NCBI GenBank assembly: GCA_021397845.1 | Contig: CM038042.1 | Span: 30,615,418-30,679,417, forward strand | DNA: 64,000 nt | Direction: 5' to 3' | Origin: Areca catechu | Taxonomy: Eukaryota; Streptophyta; Magnoliopsida; Arecales; Arecaceae | Shown: in pieces, positions 1 to 11,640 of the stretch | Position numbering within the stretch: the first letter of the stretch is position 1 | How the letters are laid out: the number at the start of each line of letters is the position of its first letter | Position numbers and translations under genes: made by a program | The notes under the pieces: generated by a model | Seen by the model: only the letters and a program-made list of their open reading frames with translations | Told to the model about the DNA's origin: nothing | The model's database searches: none

Positions 1-1270
1 ATGCCAACAAGAATTCAAGTCTCATGTGTCGCCCATTTAAAGTCCATCCAAGAAGTCATTGATTTTAAGAGTAAGAAAGAAGGACTTCTTATCTCACCCT
101 CTCTTTGTCACCCACATTCAAGGAGCGCCACATTTTATCCTTTCTTGGTCACCCAAATTGGAGAGGTTTGAGTCCAAGTGAGCGCCATCAACTTTTAAAT
201 TTCAAGGAGTCCCATTCCAAACAAGAGGTTATCTTGAGATCACATTAAAGTCCAAGAAGATTGACACCAAGATGGAGGAAGATTGGATGCCTCTTCTCAT
301 GAATTATCGCCCACTCCCATTTGAATTTAAGAGGACCAAAAAGGAGGATTCCATCTCATTTTTTTGTTGCCCAATATTTGTTGTAGTGCCTCTTCTTATC
401 CATCCCATTTGTTATCGCCCACATGATGGAGTCTATCCCTTGTTGTCGCCCACTATAGATGAAGCTCAAGAACAACTCAAAATCAAGAGTCCAAGATGCC
501 AGAAGAGGATCAAGAAGACTTTGATACCAAGGAAAGCCCGTTCATGGAGTTTCTTACCCTTACTCATCTTGTATATGGTCTATAAATACCACCATTAAAC
601 CCTTGTATTCATCGAATTTTTATGAAATAAGTGAGAGCTTTCTCTTAATTCCTTTGTTGTGATAGCATCGTGGGGTGTGAGGCCCTAATTTTCCTTTGTT
701 CTTCGGAGCATCGAGGGGTGTGAGGCCCTAGTTATCCATCTATCCAACCATCCATCAGAAACCCTAGCCGCCACCTTCAAGCTTTCTTTCCTTCCAACTC
801 TTTCTTTCAATCTTCTTCTCCTTCCACGCCTTCTAACTTGAGTGTTTGTGAGTATTTGCAGGTAATCGAGATCTGAAGTAAAGGTTTTTTTTGCTTTGGA
901 ATAGAGTTTGTTGCATATCAGAGCCTGAAGAACGAGAGTCTTAAAGTCCTCCCGCGAAATCCTATAGTGCTGAACCATATCCACTTCAAGAGTAAATCGT
1001 GTTGGTAATTCTAAACTTTTCCTTTCTCTTTAGTTCTGATTCATTGAAAATAGGAACCCTAGTTTAGGTGATTTCTTAATCACCAAGTCCTGTTTCTTAG
1101 TCTATGTTGATTGATTTACATTGCGGGTAACGTAACTAGTTGACTAGTTGAGCTTTATCGAATACTTTGAGTTTGACTTTTCTATTAATTCCGGAATTAA
1201 ATCTTTGCTTAAATATAGATAATGAAACTTAAATCAGTAGATTAATTTTGCATCATCCCATCCTGCATCA
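1..1270 (+). mobile_element. LTR 'S', left end cut by window edge
   Basis: Reads as most of an LTR. Seen: a TATA box (TATAAATA, 581-588), an AATAAG-type signal about 40 bp later, a CT-rich leader with a run of 'ccctagccgccacc', and a probable terminus CCTGCATCA at 1270. A motif ggggtgtgaggccctaa is repeated about 43 bp apart near 670-730. The TATA-to-end distance (about 690 bp) and GCATCA end resemble LTR W at 61363-62812, so I infer the same family. The LTR should then start roughly 100-150 bp before this window. No coding domain is visible. It could instead be an LTR plus some leader sequence. Confidence 0.45.
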
Positions 1271-2186
1271 GTTTCATTACTGGAAACATGTTTACATACA
1301 GGTGAACTTCCCGACAGGCCAGGAGTTCAGCAAGATTTTTCATTATAATAAAAAGAAAAAGGAAGCAAAGGTCGAAGAAGCCCTAGATCGATCGCAAACC
1401 AGAGTCAGCGCGTTGCCTACCCAAGGGCTTTCATGGTAGCCTCGATTAGTGCTCTGATCTCTGCCATCGTTTGCTTGACGATTTCTCTCACTGAGCTTTG
1501 TTGAGCCGATGCTAGAGCAATCACGATAGTCTGGGTCACTGGGTAGACCTGAAGGGGTGGCCTGAATGGATTCTGCCTAGATCGAGATGGTCGGAAGCAC
1601 CGGGGTGGGGTCATCCTCAGGATTGATGGGCATGACATCATGTAGGTTGGGAAGGTGGAAGAGTTGCACCATCTTCCTCTTGCACTTCTCGAATCCCTTC
1701 ATGAATGCATCACAAATAGCCTCCCCAGACCTCCTCCTTGAACTCGATCAGGCTTTGCACTGCCTATTGGAAAGTGGGTTGGCACCTCCTTCATCTGCCT
1801 TCATTCCATTATCACTGTAGTAGCTCCTCCTCTGCCATCATGGCTCACTCCTTTGCTGTGTCTAGCTTCACTTGGAGGCCTTGAACTCATCCTTCCAAGC
1901 AAAGTGCAGTGGAGGTGCACCTGCAAGCTGCTCCTCCAGTCGGTATGTACTTTCCCCCTCTCTAACTAGTGTGGCTTCATGACCCCCATGCGCATCTCCA
2001 GATCTCCCATGGTGTCTTGGGACTCTCAAAGCTCGGCCTCCAGACTCCTCACCCGGGCCTCCATATTTGGTAGCTCTTTCGTTAGAACTCTGGCCCGACC
2101 CTCATTGGCCTCCGCCCTATCATGAGACTTAGCATCCCCTGGGCAGTGCTCGACACGTCTCCTAATCAGAAGCATGTCCTGATAAC

Positions 2187-2259
2187 CTATAGCACAAGGG
2201 AAGGTTGTGAGTAAAAAGAGAAAAAAAAAAGAGAGGAAAAGAAAGAAAGAGAGACCCAC
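2187..2259 (-). other. predicted intron 2 of Tat-Z antisense gene
   Basis: On the minus strand the upstream exon ends CCCCAGCTTCTCATA, with donor GTGGGTC, a CT-rich body, and acceptor TGCTATAG. It is followed by ATCAGGACATGCTTCTG, matching the ATCAGGGCCGACGC and ATCGGGACCGATG starts of the next exon in Tat-B and Tat-C. Length 73 bp. Confidence 0.5.
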
Positions 2260-2830
2260 TATGAGAAGCTGGGGAAGATCCCATCGATGGTTCCCCCATG
2301 TATGACCGACCCTCTCTCGTCGATCTTGAGGCTACAGGATAAATTCTAGTAGCCTCTCCACCACCTTGCATTGCAAGTCACCAACACATCGGGCGATAGC
2401 ATCGCAGGTCCCCTACCCCTCCCCGGGGGCGAGCTACTGTGGACGATGAGGATCCTGCTACCTTGGACCCTTGGGTGAGGCTCTGTCACTGTGGTGGGTG
2501 CGGGCGGTGTTGGACTTCTTCCTGGTCAAGCATGATTGTAGCCTTGGGAGATGGCGGGATTTCTACAATTTTGGGGGCCTCTGGGAGGGGCCCAGGTGCC
2601 CCTCCCTTGGCTCAACACTTTTGCAAGGCCTTGAGGTCGCGGGCCCGTCCACCTCGCGACTGGTCACCAGGGTACCCTGAACCCTATCCTCCCGAGGTGG
2701 GACAGGGGCTCCTCATGGGACCTCTTCTCTGGCTCCTCGTGTGGCCTCTTCACTGGCCCCTCCTGAGTCCTTATTGACGATGACTGCTTATAGCTTATTT
2801 ATTTGAGCTGGTCAATGGAAAACTTTATAT

Positions 2831-2897
2831 CTACATTAGCAAAGGAAAGCTTAGTCAGTCACTAGAAGTCTCAAGAAGAAGTAATTTCAAATCTTAC
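2831..2897 (-). other. predicted intron 1 of Tat-Z antisense gene
   Basis: On the minus strand the exon ends ...CGGTCACTAA, the donor is GTAAGA and the acceptor GCTAATGTAG, followed by ATATAAAGTTTTCC. That downstream sequence aligns with ATGAAGTTCTC after the intron in Tat-B and Tat-C. Length 67 bp. Assignment rests on homology and splice consensus only. Confidence 0.55.
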
Positions 2898-4289
2898 TTA
2901 GTGACCGGATCGGGCTGATGCCGGCATCGAACAAAATTTGCTCAGAGAGACGTCCCGTTCACGCAGAACCTTCGAGTGACGAGTTGGTCATACACCTCCT
3001 GGCCAGCAAGCTCCACCATGGCATCCTGATTGGGAGAGCAGTCGAGGTTGCACCCACCCAGTTTATCCTCTTCTAGAGGCAAAGAGTACCTACTCGTCCA
3101 TCCCTTGATGGAAGTGGGTAGGTTGAATTCGAGTGTCCCGGGCCGAGGGGCAACTAACAACCACCCCTTTTCAGTAGGGTGGCACTTCAGGATGAATAGG
3201 GCTCTGAACAAGGAGAACCTAGCGACTATGCCATGAAATGGCACAAAAATTATAAAGGAGGAGATGGCCCTAAAAGAATTTGGGGTTAGCTAGGCTGGGA
3301 CTAACCTGTATAGTCCAAAAATGAAAGGATAAAAGGATGAAAAGAAAGCCGAAGCCTGCCAAAAAAACTTCTCAGATAGGGTGACCTAACCAGGCCAAAT
3401 TGAAGTGACCCGCTCCCTCAGGTCCGGACCGAGATCTGGATGGAGTTCGGGATCCTATAAATGCGTCGGAGCTAGAGGGTGCCATCCTCATCATTGTTGA
3501 GGCAATCCTAGATGGTCTAGCCATGTCCAGGCTTAAAGATGAAGGAGGAGGCAATACAGGGTATTGGGGTCCACCATCTACCGGGACCCCAAGGGATCCT
3601 AAATGGAACATCCTTCTTCCTCGCTACCAGAGAAAGAAGGCCTTGCCCACACACCTTTCCATGCTAGGGCGGGCCGATGGACACCCTTGGGAATGGTGGT
3701 CACTCCTTGAGGAACTCATAGTAGGGAAGAAAGGAGGCAGAGGAAGGAAGGAAATCTAAGGATGAAGGGAACTCCCTTGGCATGAGCCAGAAGGAAGGTA
3801 ATGGAAGAAGGGGACTAACCTATAGAAGACTCAAAGTCGAGGGTTTCGGAATAGGTATGGAGCTCCTTCCTTTTTTTTTCTCCACTCCTTCTCCGCTCGA
3901 AGTATTTGAAAGGAAATGAAAGGAGGCTATTTATCTGGAAGAGATGGCAAACCCCCTTTTGGATTTAACCAATCGATCGATCATCCCTTCACTATGCCAG
4001 CCAATGGGGTTTGGACACATGCCGACCCCTCGCTAGCCTGGACACTTCAATTCATGGGATTCTATACTAGAAGATGAAAGGGCATCGTTTCGAATCGATG
4101 TTTTTGCTCACATGGCACCCCCTTGGTTGGCTTGGGCATGATCCACGAATCGTTAGAAATATGGCATTTAATGACTCGAGCATGGTAGCCCTCCAAGTCA
4201 ACGTGTCATTACTCCCTTCTCCCCAAACCCAAGAGCCATTATAAAGCTTTGAGGCTGGAGAGTCGGAGGCATTTGATATGGCAAGCCAC

Positions 4290-4370
4290 TGATATGGCAC
4301 CTACGTCAGATCTAGCTAAGCGATGAGGCGGCAAAGAATGCCACTGGGTCCAGACAAATTGCAACGATGC
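4290..4370 (+). mobile_element. Tat-Z 3' LTR, 5' fragment
   Basis: Starts TGATATGGCACCTACGTCAG, closely matching the first bases of the Tat-C LTR (TGATATGGTAATATCGCTGACG) and LTR Y (TGATGTGGCATAACTGCTGAC). It lies just downstream of the antisense gene, where the 3' LTR belongs. The match fades near 4370, where the end of Tat-A takes over, so the LTR is truncated. The right limit is approximate. Confidence 0.5.
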
Positions 4371-4379
4371 TTAAGCTTG

Positions 4380-5159
4380 GATCAAATTGGTGGGAATCAA
4401 GTTGAGCTAATTAATCTTGCTTCTCTTCATCTTCTTGTAGCTCTGAGTGAGGAAATACTTCTATGCTCAAGCCCATCAATGGAGTTTGACTAGACAGATT
4501 AGGTCTGAAGAAAAAATCAAGCAAAAGGTGCCTTGGAATCTCTCCCTCTTCGAATCCCTTTTTTCCTCGCATTCACTGGTATTTATAGACCTCAATCATA
4601 ACCGATTCCAACCAAATCAAGCTGTAAACAGTTAGTTTGTTAAGAAATTAGCACGTGCAGCAATTGTCATCCATCATAGAACATTGATTAGCTTTACGCC
4701 TCTCGAGCATTGATCAGTTTTGCGCCTCTTGGACGTTGATCGACCTTACACCTCTTGGGCGTTGATCAGCTTTACACCTCTTGGGCGTTGATTGGCCTTA
4801 CGCCTCTTGGGCGTTGATCAGCTTTATGCCTCTTGGATGTTGATCGGCCTTACGCCTCTTAGGCATTGATCAGCTTTACACCTCTTGGCATTGATTGGCC
4901 AAACGCCTCTTGGGCATTGATCAGCTTTATGCCTCTTGGGCGTTAATCGACCTTATGCCTCTTGGCCGTTGATCAGCCTCTACATTGCGGCTCTTGGGTG
5001 TTGATCGGCTTTACATCTCTTAGGCATTGATCGGCCTTACCTCTTGGGCGTTGATCAGCTTTGTGCTCCTTGGGCATTGATCGCCGACATATTACTGATC
5101 AACCAAGTTCAATCTCCATCATATCAAGATAAGTAGACCAAATTTGTCATATCCTAACA
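4380..5159 (-). mobile_element. Tat-A 3' LTR
   Basis: On the minus strand it begins TGTTAGGATATGAC at 5159. U3 holds an array of 26-27 bp units (about 4685-5085, consensus GGCGTTGATC on the plus strand). A TATA box follows (CTATAAATACC on the minus strand, about 4571-4581), then R/U5. The same start and array recur at 16346-16612. The left end near 4380 is uncertain because it abuts the Tat-Z LTR. Confidence 0.65.
4685..5085. repeat. 26-27 bp minisatellite in Tat-A LTR
   Basis: About 15 imperfect copies of a unit reading approximately CTTACGCCTCTTGGGCGTTG plus ATCGGC, with alternating AGC/GGC variants. A shorter array of about six units lies in the other LTR copy (about 16355-16525). The unit number differs between the copies, as expected for slippage or unequal exchange. 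Confidence 0.85.
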
Positions 5160-5180
5160 CTAGTCCCCCCAGCTTCTGAA
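5160..5180 (-). other. Tat-A polypurine tract
   Basis: On the minus strand the bases just before the LTR read AGAAGCTGGGGGGACTAG, a purine-rich run directly against TGTTAGG. This is the expected plus-strand priming site of an LTR retrotransposon. Confidence 0.65.
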
Positions 5181-6418
5181 TTCATTAAATGAATATCAGA
5201 AGCTGTCTGAAGCTTCTTATCTCTTTCCATCCTTTTTTATTATTTTTTTCAAACCGACGCTACTATTCTTGGATAGCATGTCTTAATGACGTGCTGATCT
5301 CTGATAGGAGGAATGGTTATAAAAATTAACAGCCATAGTCTGTTGTCATCATTGCGATTTTGAAATTTACAAAGGATCATCATCAAAAATGTAAACATCT
5401 ATCACAAATATATTCACCGTCGGATCATGAGTAGTCGTTTCGGTTTTCCAAAGAGCTATATCTTTTTATCGGATATTATGAACAGGTGCACGATCGGAGT
5501 CAATCTCAACATTCGAAAAAAAATCTCAACCACTGCATGGCACTATATAAGCATCACTTCTCTCAGGAAAAGGTTTGTTTCTCGTCATTACAATTTCTTC
5601 ACCTTAGGAGCAAAAGAATCTTCTAGGTTGGCCTCCTTTCTCTTTCACCTTCTTCTTTAAGTTAATCTTCCTCTCTTCTTCTTCCGTTCTCCATGGCTAG
5701 GATCTTAGAAATTAGTCGTACTGATGAACCCGAAGATTCTTCGTCTTAAAAGAAGAAGAATCAAGCCGAATCAGTAAGGATAGATACCGTTAGGTCATCT
5801 TTAACAGAACATCGATCCTTGCACTAAAGAAATATTATAATATTTCTGATGATTATGCTGTAGTTGTCCCAAACTTCGAAGAATCAATATATCAGCCTCC
5901 TCCTGATAGTTTGACAATCTATGAAGAATACTTAAGAGCCGGACTTAGGTTTCCACTCCATCCCTTCTTTCTTACGATCTTTAGGCTATATCATGTACTA
6001 CCGGCTCAATTAACACCCAATAGCATCCGAATAATCTTCACCTTCTTGATCCTTTGCAAGAATGCAAATATAACTCCCAAAAATTTGCTTTTCATAGCTT
6101 TGTTCATACTGAAGAGAGATTTCCATGGCTAGGGGTGGTGGGTAATCAACCCACGCCTTGGTCGGAGATTTATCCTTGGGCTTCCTTCGGTCATTCATGG
6201 CTGGAAGTCTTGCTTTTTCTATATTATTTCTAGAATCCTTTGGAATTTCATTATTAGCCATAGAGAACCCCGACTAACTTCAAATGATGGCAAAAAGATC
6301 TTGACAGCCATAAAGAAGATTATAAGAAGCTTATGGGGAGGGAGATTCCCTCGATAAAAGAGCTTCTTAATGAAAGAGGATTGTTTTTCAGCTGAAATCA
6401 ACCCCAGCCCCTCTTTAG

Positions 6419-6495
6419 GTATCTTTACTGCTGATGTTTTCCTTTCATTCACTTACTGATAATCAATTCTAACATTTGATTCTTTGCTAATGCAG
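6419..6495 (+). other. predicted intron 1 of Tat-A antisense gene
   Basis: Exon end CCTCTTTAG, donor GTATCT, acceptor TTTGCTAATGCAG, then ATACATCAGTCATGG. Length 77 bp. The acceptor context is almost the same as in Tat-Z (GCTAATGTAG). The reading frame after the acceptor resumes the conserved protein. Confidence 0.65.
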
Positions 6496-7005
6496 ATACA
6501 TCAGTCATGGTGGATGTTCGTAGACTCGAAAAGATGTTGAAGAAAAGAAGAGCTGTGGCCACCCCATCCGATCAAGAAGAAAGAAGAACCAAAAAGCCGA
6601 AGAAAATAAAGCCGGCCATTCCAACGGCTCTGGTTGTTTCAACGGATCCTGCATCTCCGATACTAATAGCTAGTATATCGGAAGATGATGAAGTACCTTT
6701 ATCATAGTCTCTTCAGCCTCCATTGCAAGAGAGGCAATCAATAGGAACTTCTAGGGCCGGTCCATCATCATTTCCTACCGATCAAGCTAATAGGGAAAGC
6801 TCTGATGATGGAGGAAGAAGAAGAAAGATTGCCAGCTGAAGATGTCACAGTTGACTTTCACATCTATGCCGATGAATCGGGTTTGAAGGACCCAACACTG
6901 GCTCGTTGTATGTTGAGATGAACTATCATTCCGAGAGACTGGGAGATTACTAAGTTCCAGTAAATTGATGACACAATTTTGTCACTTCATCCGACAATGC
7001 TGAAG

Positions 7006-7095
7006 GTATGGAATTAATTATATTTTAAACAATTAAGTAATCGATCCTCTTTCTTTCTTTCTCAAATCTGACCAATTTAACTTGAAAATATGCAG
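7006..7095 (+). other. predicted intron 2 of Tat-A antisense gene
   Basis: Exon end CAATGCTGAAG, donor GTATGG, T-rich body, acceptor AAAATATGCAG, then CTTATCCATGG. Length 90 bp. Same relative position as the second intron in Tat-B, Tat-C and Tat-Z: after the linker and before the coiled coil. Confidence 0.6.
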
Positions 7096-7705
7096 CTTAT
7101 CCATGGAATCACCATCATGGAAAAAGCTTAAAAAGTTTTGATCAATTCCGCTAGGCCATGCGCAATGAAGTGAATGTTACGAAGGTGGAAAAAGAGGTTG
7201 CTGAAGAGTTAAAAAATGCTATGGAAAAGAAATTAGAAGAAAAAGCAACCAAAACATTAACTCTAGAAGCAGAGCTTAGAGAAGCCCAATCAAAAATAGC
7301 AAATATGGAATCAAAATTAAAGAAAAAAAAAGAAACTCCGATCAACTGCTATCAAATTGGAAAAAGCTGAAGAAAAGTTTTGGCAGTCGAAGAAAAAGTT
7401 TTGACAGTAAGAAAGGAAGCAGAACAAGCTATCAAAAGGCTGTTAATGAAGCCGTGAAAAAATATGTACAATCATCGACTTTTGATGACAAACTTCATGA
7501 AGCTAGGGTCAAGAGCTACAACCATGGCCGTGCAGATTGTTTAAAGAAAGTGAAAAGATTTTACCCTGATCTAGATACATCCAAAATTGAGGAAGATTCT
7601 GATGAAGAAGACTCTGATGAAGAAGATCAGGTTGAAAATCAATCTGAAGAGCCAATATTAGATTCCCAGACTCAAGAAGAAGAAACAACAATAATTCCTG
7701 TATAG

Positions 7706-8738
7706 ATCAGATTGAAGAAGAAGAAATGTAACTGAGAAAAACATAGATAATCAATCTGTGTAAGCAATGTAGGGACTTGTCCCATTTTTACCATGGAATG
7801 AAGAATTTTTCTTTCTTAAGTCTTTTTAAGAAAGTCCGTCAAACCTGAAACAAAATAACATCTTTTACAAAAGGCGACACAATAAATTGTTTGACAAATA
7901 GAAAGGTTGTGAGTAAAAGTTTTACAAACGAAAAAATTTTCTAAGTACAGAACCATCGGATTGTTCAATGAGTTTTTAAATAAGAAATTATCCAAATCAA
8001 TACGAACAACTCCTTAATACTGTCAAATGATAGAACTCGACAAAGTATTCGGAAATATCCGATTGAATTAATTTTGAACACCCGTCAATCTAAAATCATT
8101 GATAAGAAAAGGCTATCACAATCTCAATTTCTTGCTCCTCTCAAGGAGATTATCAGTCAGCGAACACTGAAGGGAACTGATCTTTTAATCAGTTGGCCTT
8201 TAAGTTAATCGTAGTGAAAGAGTCATTTAACTCTTCAAAATTATTAAGACTTATGACAACCCGATATTTTGATCGAACTTATCAAATGTGTATATATTTC
8301 CTTACCTTCTGAAAAGAAAAATTTCATGAAATATTTTTAACTCTGATAACCCATAATAAAATGGGCATATTATCTTTGCCAGATGTCACTTTCTCCTTAG
8401 AGGGGTAGTTGTTATGCAAGTTGTAAAACTACGCCGATCAGTATTCCAGAAATCGTTCATGATTCAAATTCAAATCATATACTATTTTTTCCTATCTTCA
8501 TAATCAACTTTTGAGAATCAGTAACGGCACGAGAATTCCCACCAAATCAAGGCTATAAATGTGTCATAATCTCCAGATATCTCGGACTTTGAATTATAAA
8601 TCCTGACCATTGACACCTCCTATATAAAGAGATTTTAAGTTCACCTCTCAAGCCAACTTTACTCCAAGTACCCCAAGTGTCTTCTTCCTCGAATTTCTCT
8701 GTTTCAAAAGACTTCAAATTTTTCATCATACCTCGAAG
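7706..8738. other. spacer between two antisense-gene copies of Tat-A
   Basis: About 1 kb of AT-rich sequence with no coding domain that I can recognise. It should hold the 3' end of copy 1 and the upstream region of copy 2. A possible TATA (CCTATATAAAGAG, about 8619-8631) lies about 110 bp before the ATG at 8739. Confidence 0.4.
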
Positions 8739-9881
8739 ATGAAACCAAACAGTGAAAGACTTCATCAAGCAGACAAGAGAAGAATCGGATCCATACGATT
8801 CAAAGAACAAAGATCATGTGTAAAAAGAAGTCGCTTGGTGAAAAGTATTTCCAACAGGCAAGAATCTCCTGAATATATCACATCTTCATCTGATGAAGAA
8901 GAACTACAACTACCTGAACCATCCACCAAACCTACCCTGATAGAGAAAGGTAAAACTCCAATTCATGAAGAACCATCCGATCCAGATAGTGGCAAGGGCG
9001 TCCGAATGATTGTCGCAGATGCACGCTTTGACGATCTAAAGTTAGCCAAACTATGTTATAATCCACTATTCTGCAGAAAGACTGAGAAATAACACACAAA
9101 CATGGAGTAGAAGATATTTTATCTTCTATTTATCCAGGAGTACTAAAGGTAAGCGTGAATGCTCATTCTAGAAAATCATTTGTCCCCATTTTAACGGCAT
9201 CCTGACTTTTCTTTTTCCTTCAATTTATCAATGATATTTCCATGATCGAAGAAGAATGGCTTCGATCATCCAAATCTCAGACAGATCTCCAAATCGGTTG
9301 ATATCAAACATATAAGAGAAAGATAAGGTCGATATTTATCGAAAAACCTTAGAATTAAAATTAGTTCGAGCAACTGGAGAGAATCTGTCATTAAAAGATA
9401 ATTACGAATGATCGAAGACCACTCCCTGAAACTTCTGGCCGATGCAGAGAAAAGGAGAAAATACTTCGATAGGCAAACACAACCATAGAAGAAAAAACTC
9501 AGGCTTATGAAGAAGCTATGAATCAAAGTCCAACTTGAAGATGAAGTAACTTCTCTTAAATGAAAATTGGAGCAAACTAAGCAGGAAGCCACTTTGGCAA
9601 TTCAAGGCAATCTTCATGTAGTTGAAGAGTTCAAAAATTTAAAGTCTTCAACAATAAAATAGATGAAGCAGGGGCAGAAGGGTATCGACTTTGAAGATTG
9701 CATCGAGAAGATCAAAAAGTTGTATCCCGACCTCGACATTTCCTCTATTGCTATAGATGAAATTTTAGAAGAAGATGAAGGGAAAGAACCGTCCACTGAT
9801 ATGGTAGTTCCCGTAGCTGAAGAAACATCTACTCAAAAGAAAGTTACTTCTACCATAATTAATCAAGAAAAGACTGAATAG
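8739..9881 (+). pseudogene. Tat-A antisense gene, copy 2, lacks N-terminal domain
   Basis: Second, diverged copy of the antisense gene. Reading from ATG 8739: a basic start (HQADKRRIGSIRFKEQRSC), an acidic linker (SSSDEEELQLPEPSTKP) and a block ending DILSSIYPGVLK at 9148. That block aligns with DDTILSLHPTMLK just before intron 2 of copy 1. A donor GTAAGC follows at 9149, but the acceptor region reads CAATTTATC, so the AG looks mutated. The C-terminal block at 9663-9790 has DFEDCIEKIKKLYPDLDISSI and an acidic tail, like copy 1. The YEEYLRAG domain is absent. Broken after the first 117 codons. It may be a partial duplication or a truncated paralogue recruited by the element. Confidence 0.6.
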
Positions 9882-10089
9882 CTCTTGTAATCACAAGTTT
9901 CTGATGAATCACTATTTTTTTAGTTGAATATCAATGAATTCCTCTCTTTCTTTCTGATGCTTTGCAGTTAGCATATTAATTCAATATCAATAATCAGATT
10001 AGTATACTAGGTAATCCTTCCAATGCTTTTGATATTTTAAGGTAATGATATTGATAGAATGGTAAATCAGATCAACTCTTATTACCTAA

Positions 10090-10405
10090 GTTAAGATCGA
10101 CTTATCAAGTCACCTTCTAATTGATTGGTTTTCCGATACCAATATACCGATGAGTTAGTGGATCAGACCAACTCAGTTTGTCGAATTGTGGTCAGCTTAT
10201 CAGGCCAACCCTCTAATTGATCATATTTTTTGATAATAATATCGATGAGTTAGTGGGTCAGACCAACTCAGTTTGTCGGATTATGGTCAGCTTATCAGGC
10301 CAACCCTCTAATTGATTAGTTTTTCCAATAATAATATATCAATGAGTTAGTGGGTTAGACCAACTCAGTTTGTCGGATTATGGTCAGCTTTTTAGGCCAA
10401 CCCCC
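10090..10405. repeat. about 116-bp tandem repeat between pol and antisense gene
   Basis: Three copies of a unit containing gatgagttagtgggtcag, accaactcagtttgtcgga and ttatggtcagcttatcagg. It sits in the spacer between the convergent 3' ends of Tat-A pol and its antisense gene, the same place that holds other minisatellites in Tat-B and Tat-C. Confidence 0.8.
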
Positions 10406-10509
10406 CCTTTTATTTTCTTTTAGAGAATGTATCAACTTCATACTTTTCTTTCAAATGGAAGGGATGGAAGAGAAAAATCTCTTTATTGATAGTATTTACA
10501 AAGATTCTC

Positions 10510-11640
10510 TACATTCCATGGTCCCCATAGGATAACCATCCAAACTTTCAAGTCAATAGGTCCCAGGTCGCATAACTTTAGTGATGCGATAAGAACCTTC
10601 CCAATTTGGAGAAAGTTTATCCTGATCAGTTGTTAGGATATTGTTGTTCTACACAGGACAAGATCTCTAATCCGAAAGATTCGAGCCTTGACTCTTGAAT
10701 TATAATATCGCGCCACTCTTTGTCGATATGCTGCCATTCTCAACTATGCTTGTAATCTGGAACTTTCGAGCAGATCCAAATCAACTCTCTTTTGATCAGC
10801 ATTATTCGACTCTTCAAGGCAGTTAGTTCTTTTAGAACGAAGAATAATTTTATAGGTAACATAGCTTCACTCCTATAAGCAAGGTTAAACAGATTCTCCC
10901 ATTGTAGACCAGGGAGTTGTCCGATAAGCCTATAGAACAGAGTTGAGTTCATCAGTCCAAGATCCTTTGGCTTCATTCAATCGGGTCTTCAATCCATGAA
11001 GGATTGTCTGATTGGTTACCTCAGCTTCTCCATTAGCTTGTGGATGTCTGATGGATGTTAGTTTATGAAGAATGTGGAACTGGGCATAGAAATCATTAAA
11101 TCTCTGATTATCAAATTGCCTTTCATTATCGGTAATAATAGCATGAGAAATTCCAAATCTATATATGATGGCATTTCTAACAAATGCTTCAACTTTATTT
11201 TCAGAGATTTGGGCTAAGGGTTCGGCTTCTACCCATTTGGTAAAATAATCAATGGTAACAATCAAGAACTTTCGTTGTCCAGAAGTTGGGAGAAACGGAC
11301 CAAGAATATCCATTCCCCACTGAGCAAATGGCCATGGAGTAGTTAATTATGTTAACTGATTGGCAAGACGCCTTTGTATATTTGCATACCTTTGACAGGG
11401 GTCACATTTTCATACAAAATTTGCTGCATCCTTTTGTTTAGTCAGTCAGTAATATCCTTGCCTTATGATTTTATAAGCAAATGATCTGCCTCCCAAATGG
11501 TCACCACATATCCCTTCATGCACTTCTCTGAGAGCATATTCAGCATCCGAAGGAGATAAACACTTCAATAGTGGCTGGGAGAATGATTTTTTTATAACAA
11601 TCCATCCAATAATATATTGAGAAGCAGTCATTCGGAGTTG
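10510..11640 (-). pseudogene. Tat-A integrase
   Basis: Inserts the element cDNA into host DNA. On the minus strand: an HHCC zinc-binding region (about 11540-11380, LREVHEGICGDHLGGRSFAY, then CDPCQ). The catalytic core is at 11313-10930 with IDYFTKWVEAEPLA, ITDNERQFDNQRF and HPQANGEAEVTNQTI, giving the D, D and E of the DDE triad. A C-terminal stretch reads PNWEGSYRITKVMRPGTY and ends near 10510. The core frame is open for 127 codons, but the flanks carry stops and frameshifts. The catalytic residues look intact. Confidence 0.85.

Larger units (their letters stand above)
1434..3625 (-). pseudogene. Tat-Z antisense gene (PF04195-like), degenerate
   Basis: Remnant of the gene that Tat elements carry opposite to pol. 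Reading the minus strand: an N-terminal part near 3611-3372, then a well preserved block at 3244-2942 (FRALFILKCHPTEKGW, then LEFNLPTSIKGWTSRYS). A coiled-coil piece follows (2160-2026: RRRVEHC...ARVRSLEAEL). The C-terminal block at about 1720-1640 has FMKGFEKCKRKM then F..LPNL. The same blocks recur in Tat-A, Tat-B and Tat-C. Two intron-like gaps fall at the shared positions (2831-2897 and 2187-2259). Several stops and frameshifts make it a pseudogene. No gag or pol of this element lies in the window; only its 3' part remains. Confidence 0.6.
5693..7705 (+). pseudogene. Tat-A antisense gene, copy 1 (PF04195-like)
   Basis: Gene of unknown function lying opposite to pol. ATG at 5693 (MARILEIS), a start type shared with Tat-C (MARCRHSS). 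The domain at about 5911-6130 reads YEEYLRAGLRFPLHPFF, then LTPNSIRIIFTFLILC and LFIALFILKR, typical of the Pfam family described as putative gypsy type transposon. A basic linker follows (6507-6700, LKKRRA and TKKPKKIKPA), then a coiled coil (7158-7345). The C-terminal block (7454-7600) has LHEARVKSYNHGRADCLKKV then FYPDLDTSKI and an acidic tail EEDSDEEDSDEED. Two introns at 6419-6495 and 7006-7095. Stops near 5747 and 5825 and later frameshifts break it. Function unknown; the family resemblance is from memory. Confidence 0.7.

Noticed and set aside
4685..5085. Possible CRISPR-like array (regular 26-27 bp units)
   Set aside because: The units are contiguous with no unique spacers, lie in an LTR of a plant retrotransposon, and vary like a minisatellite.
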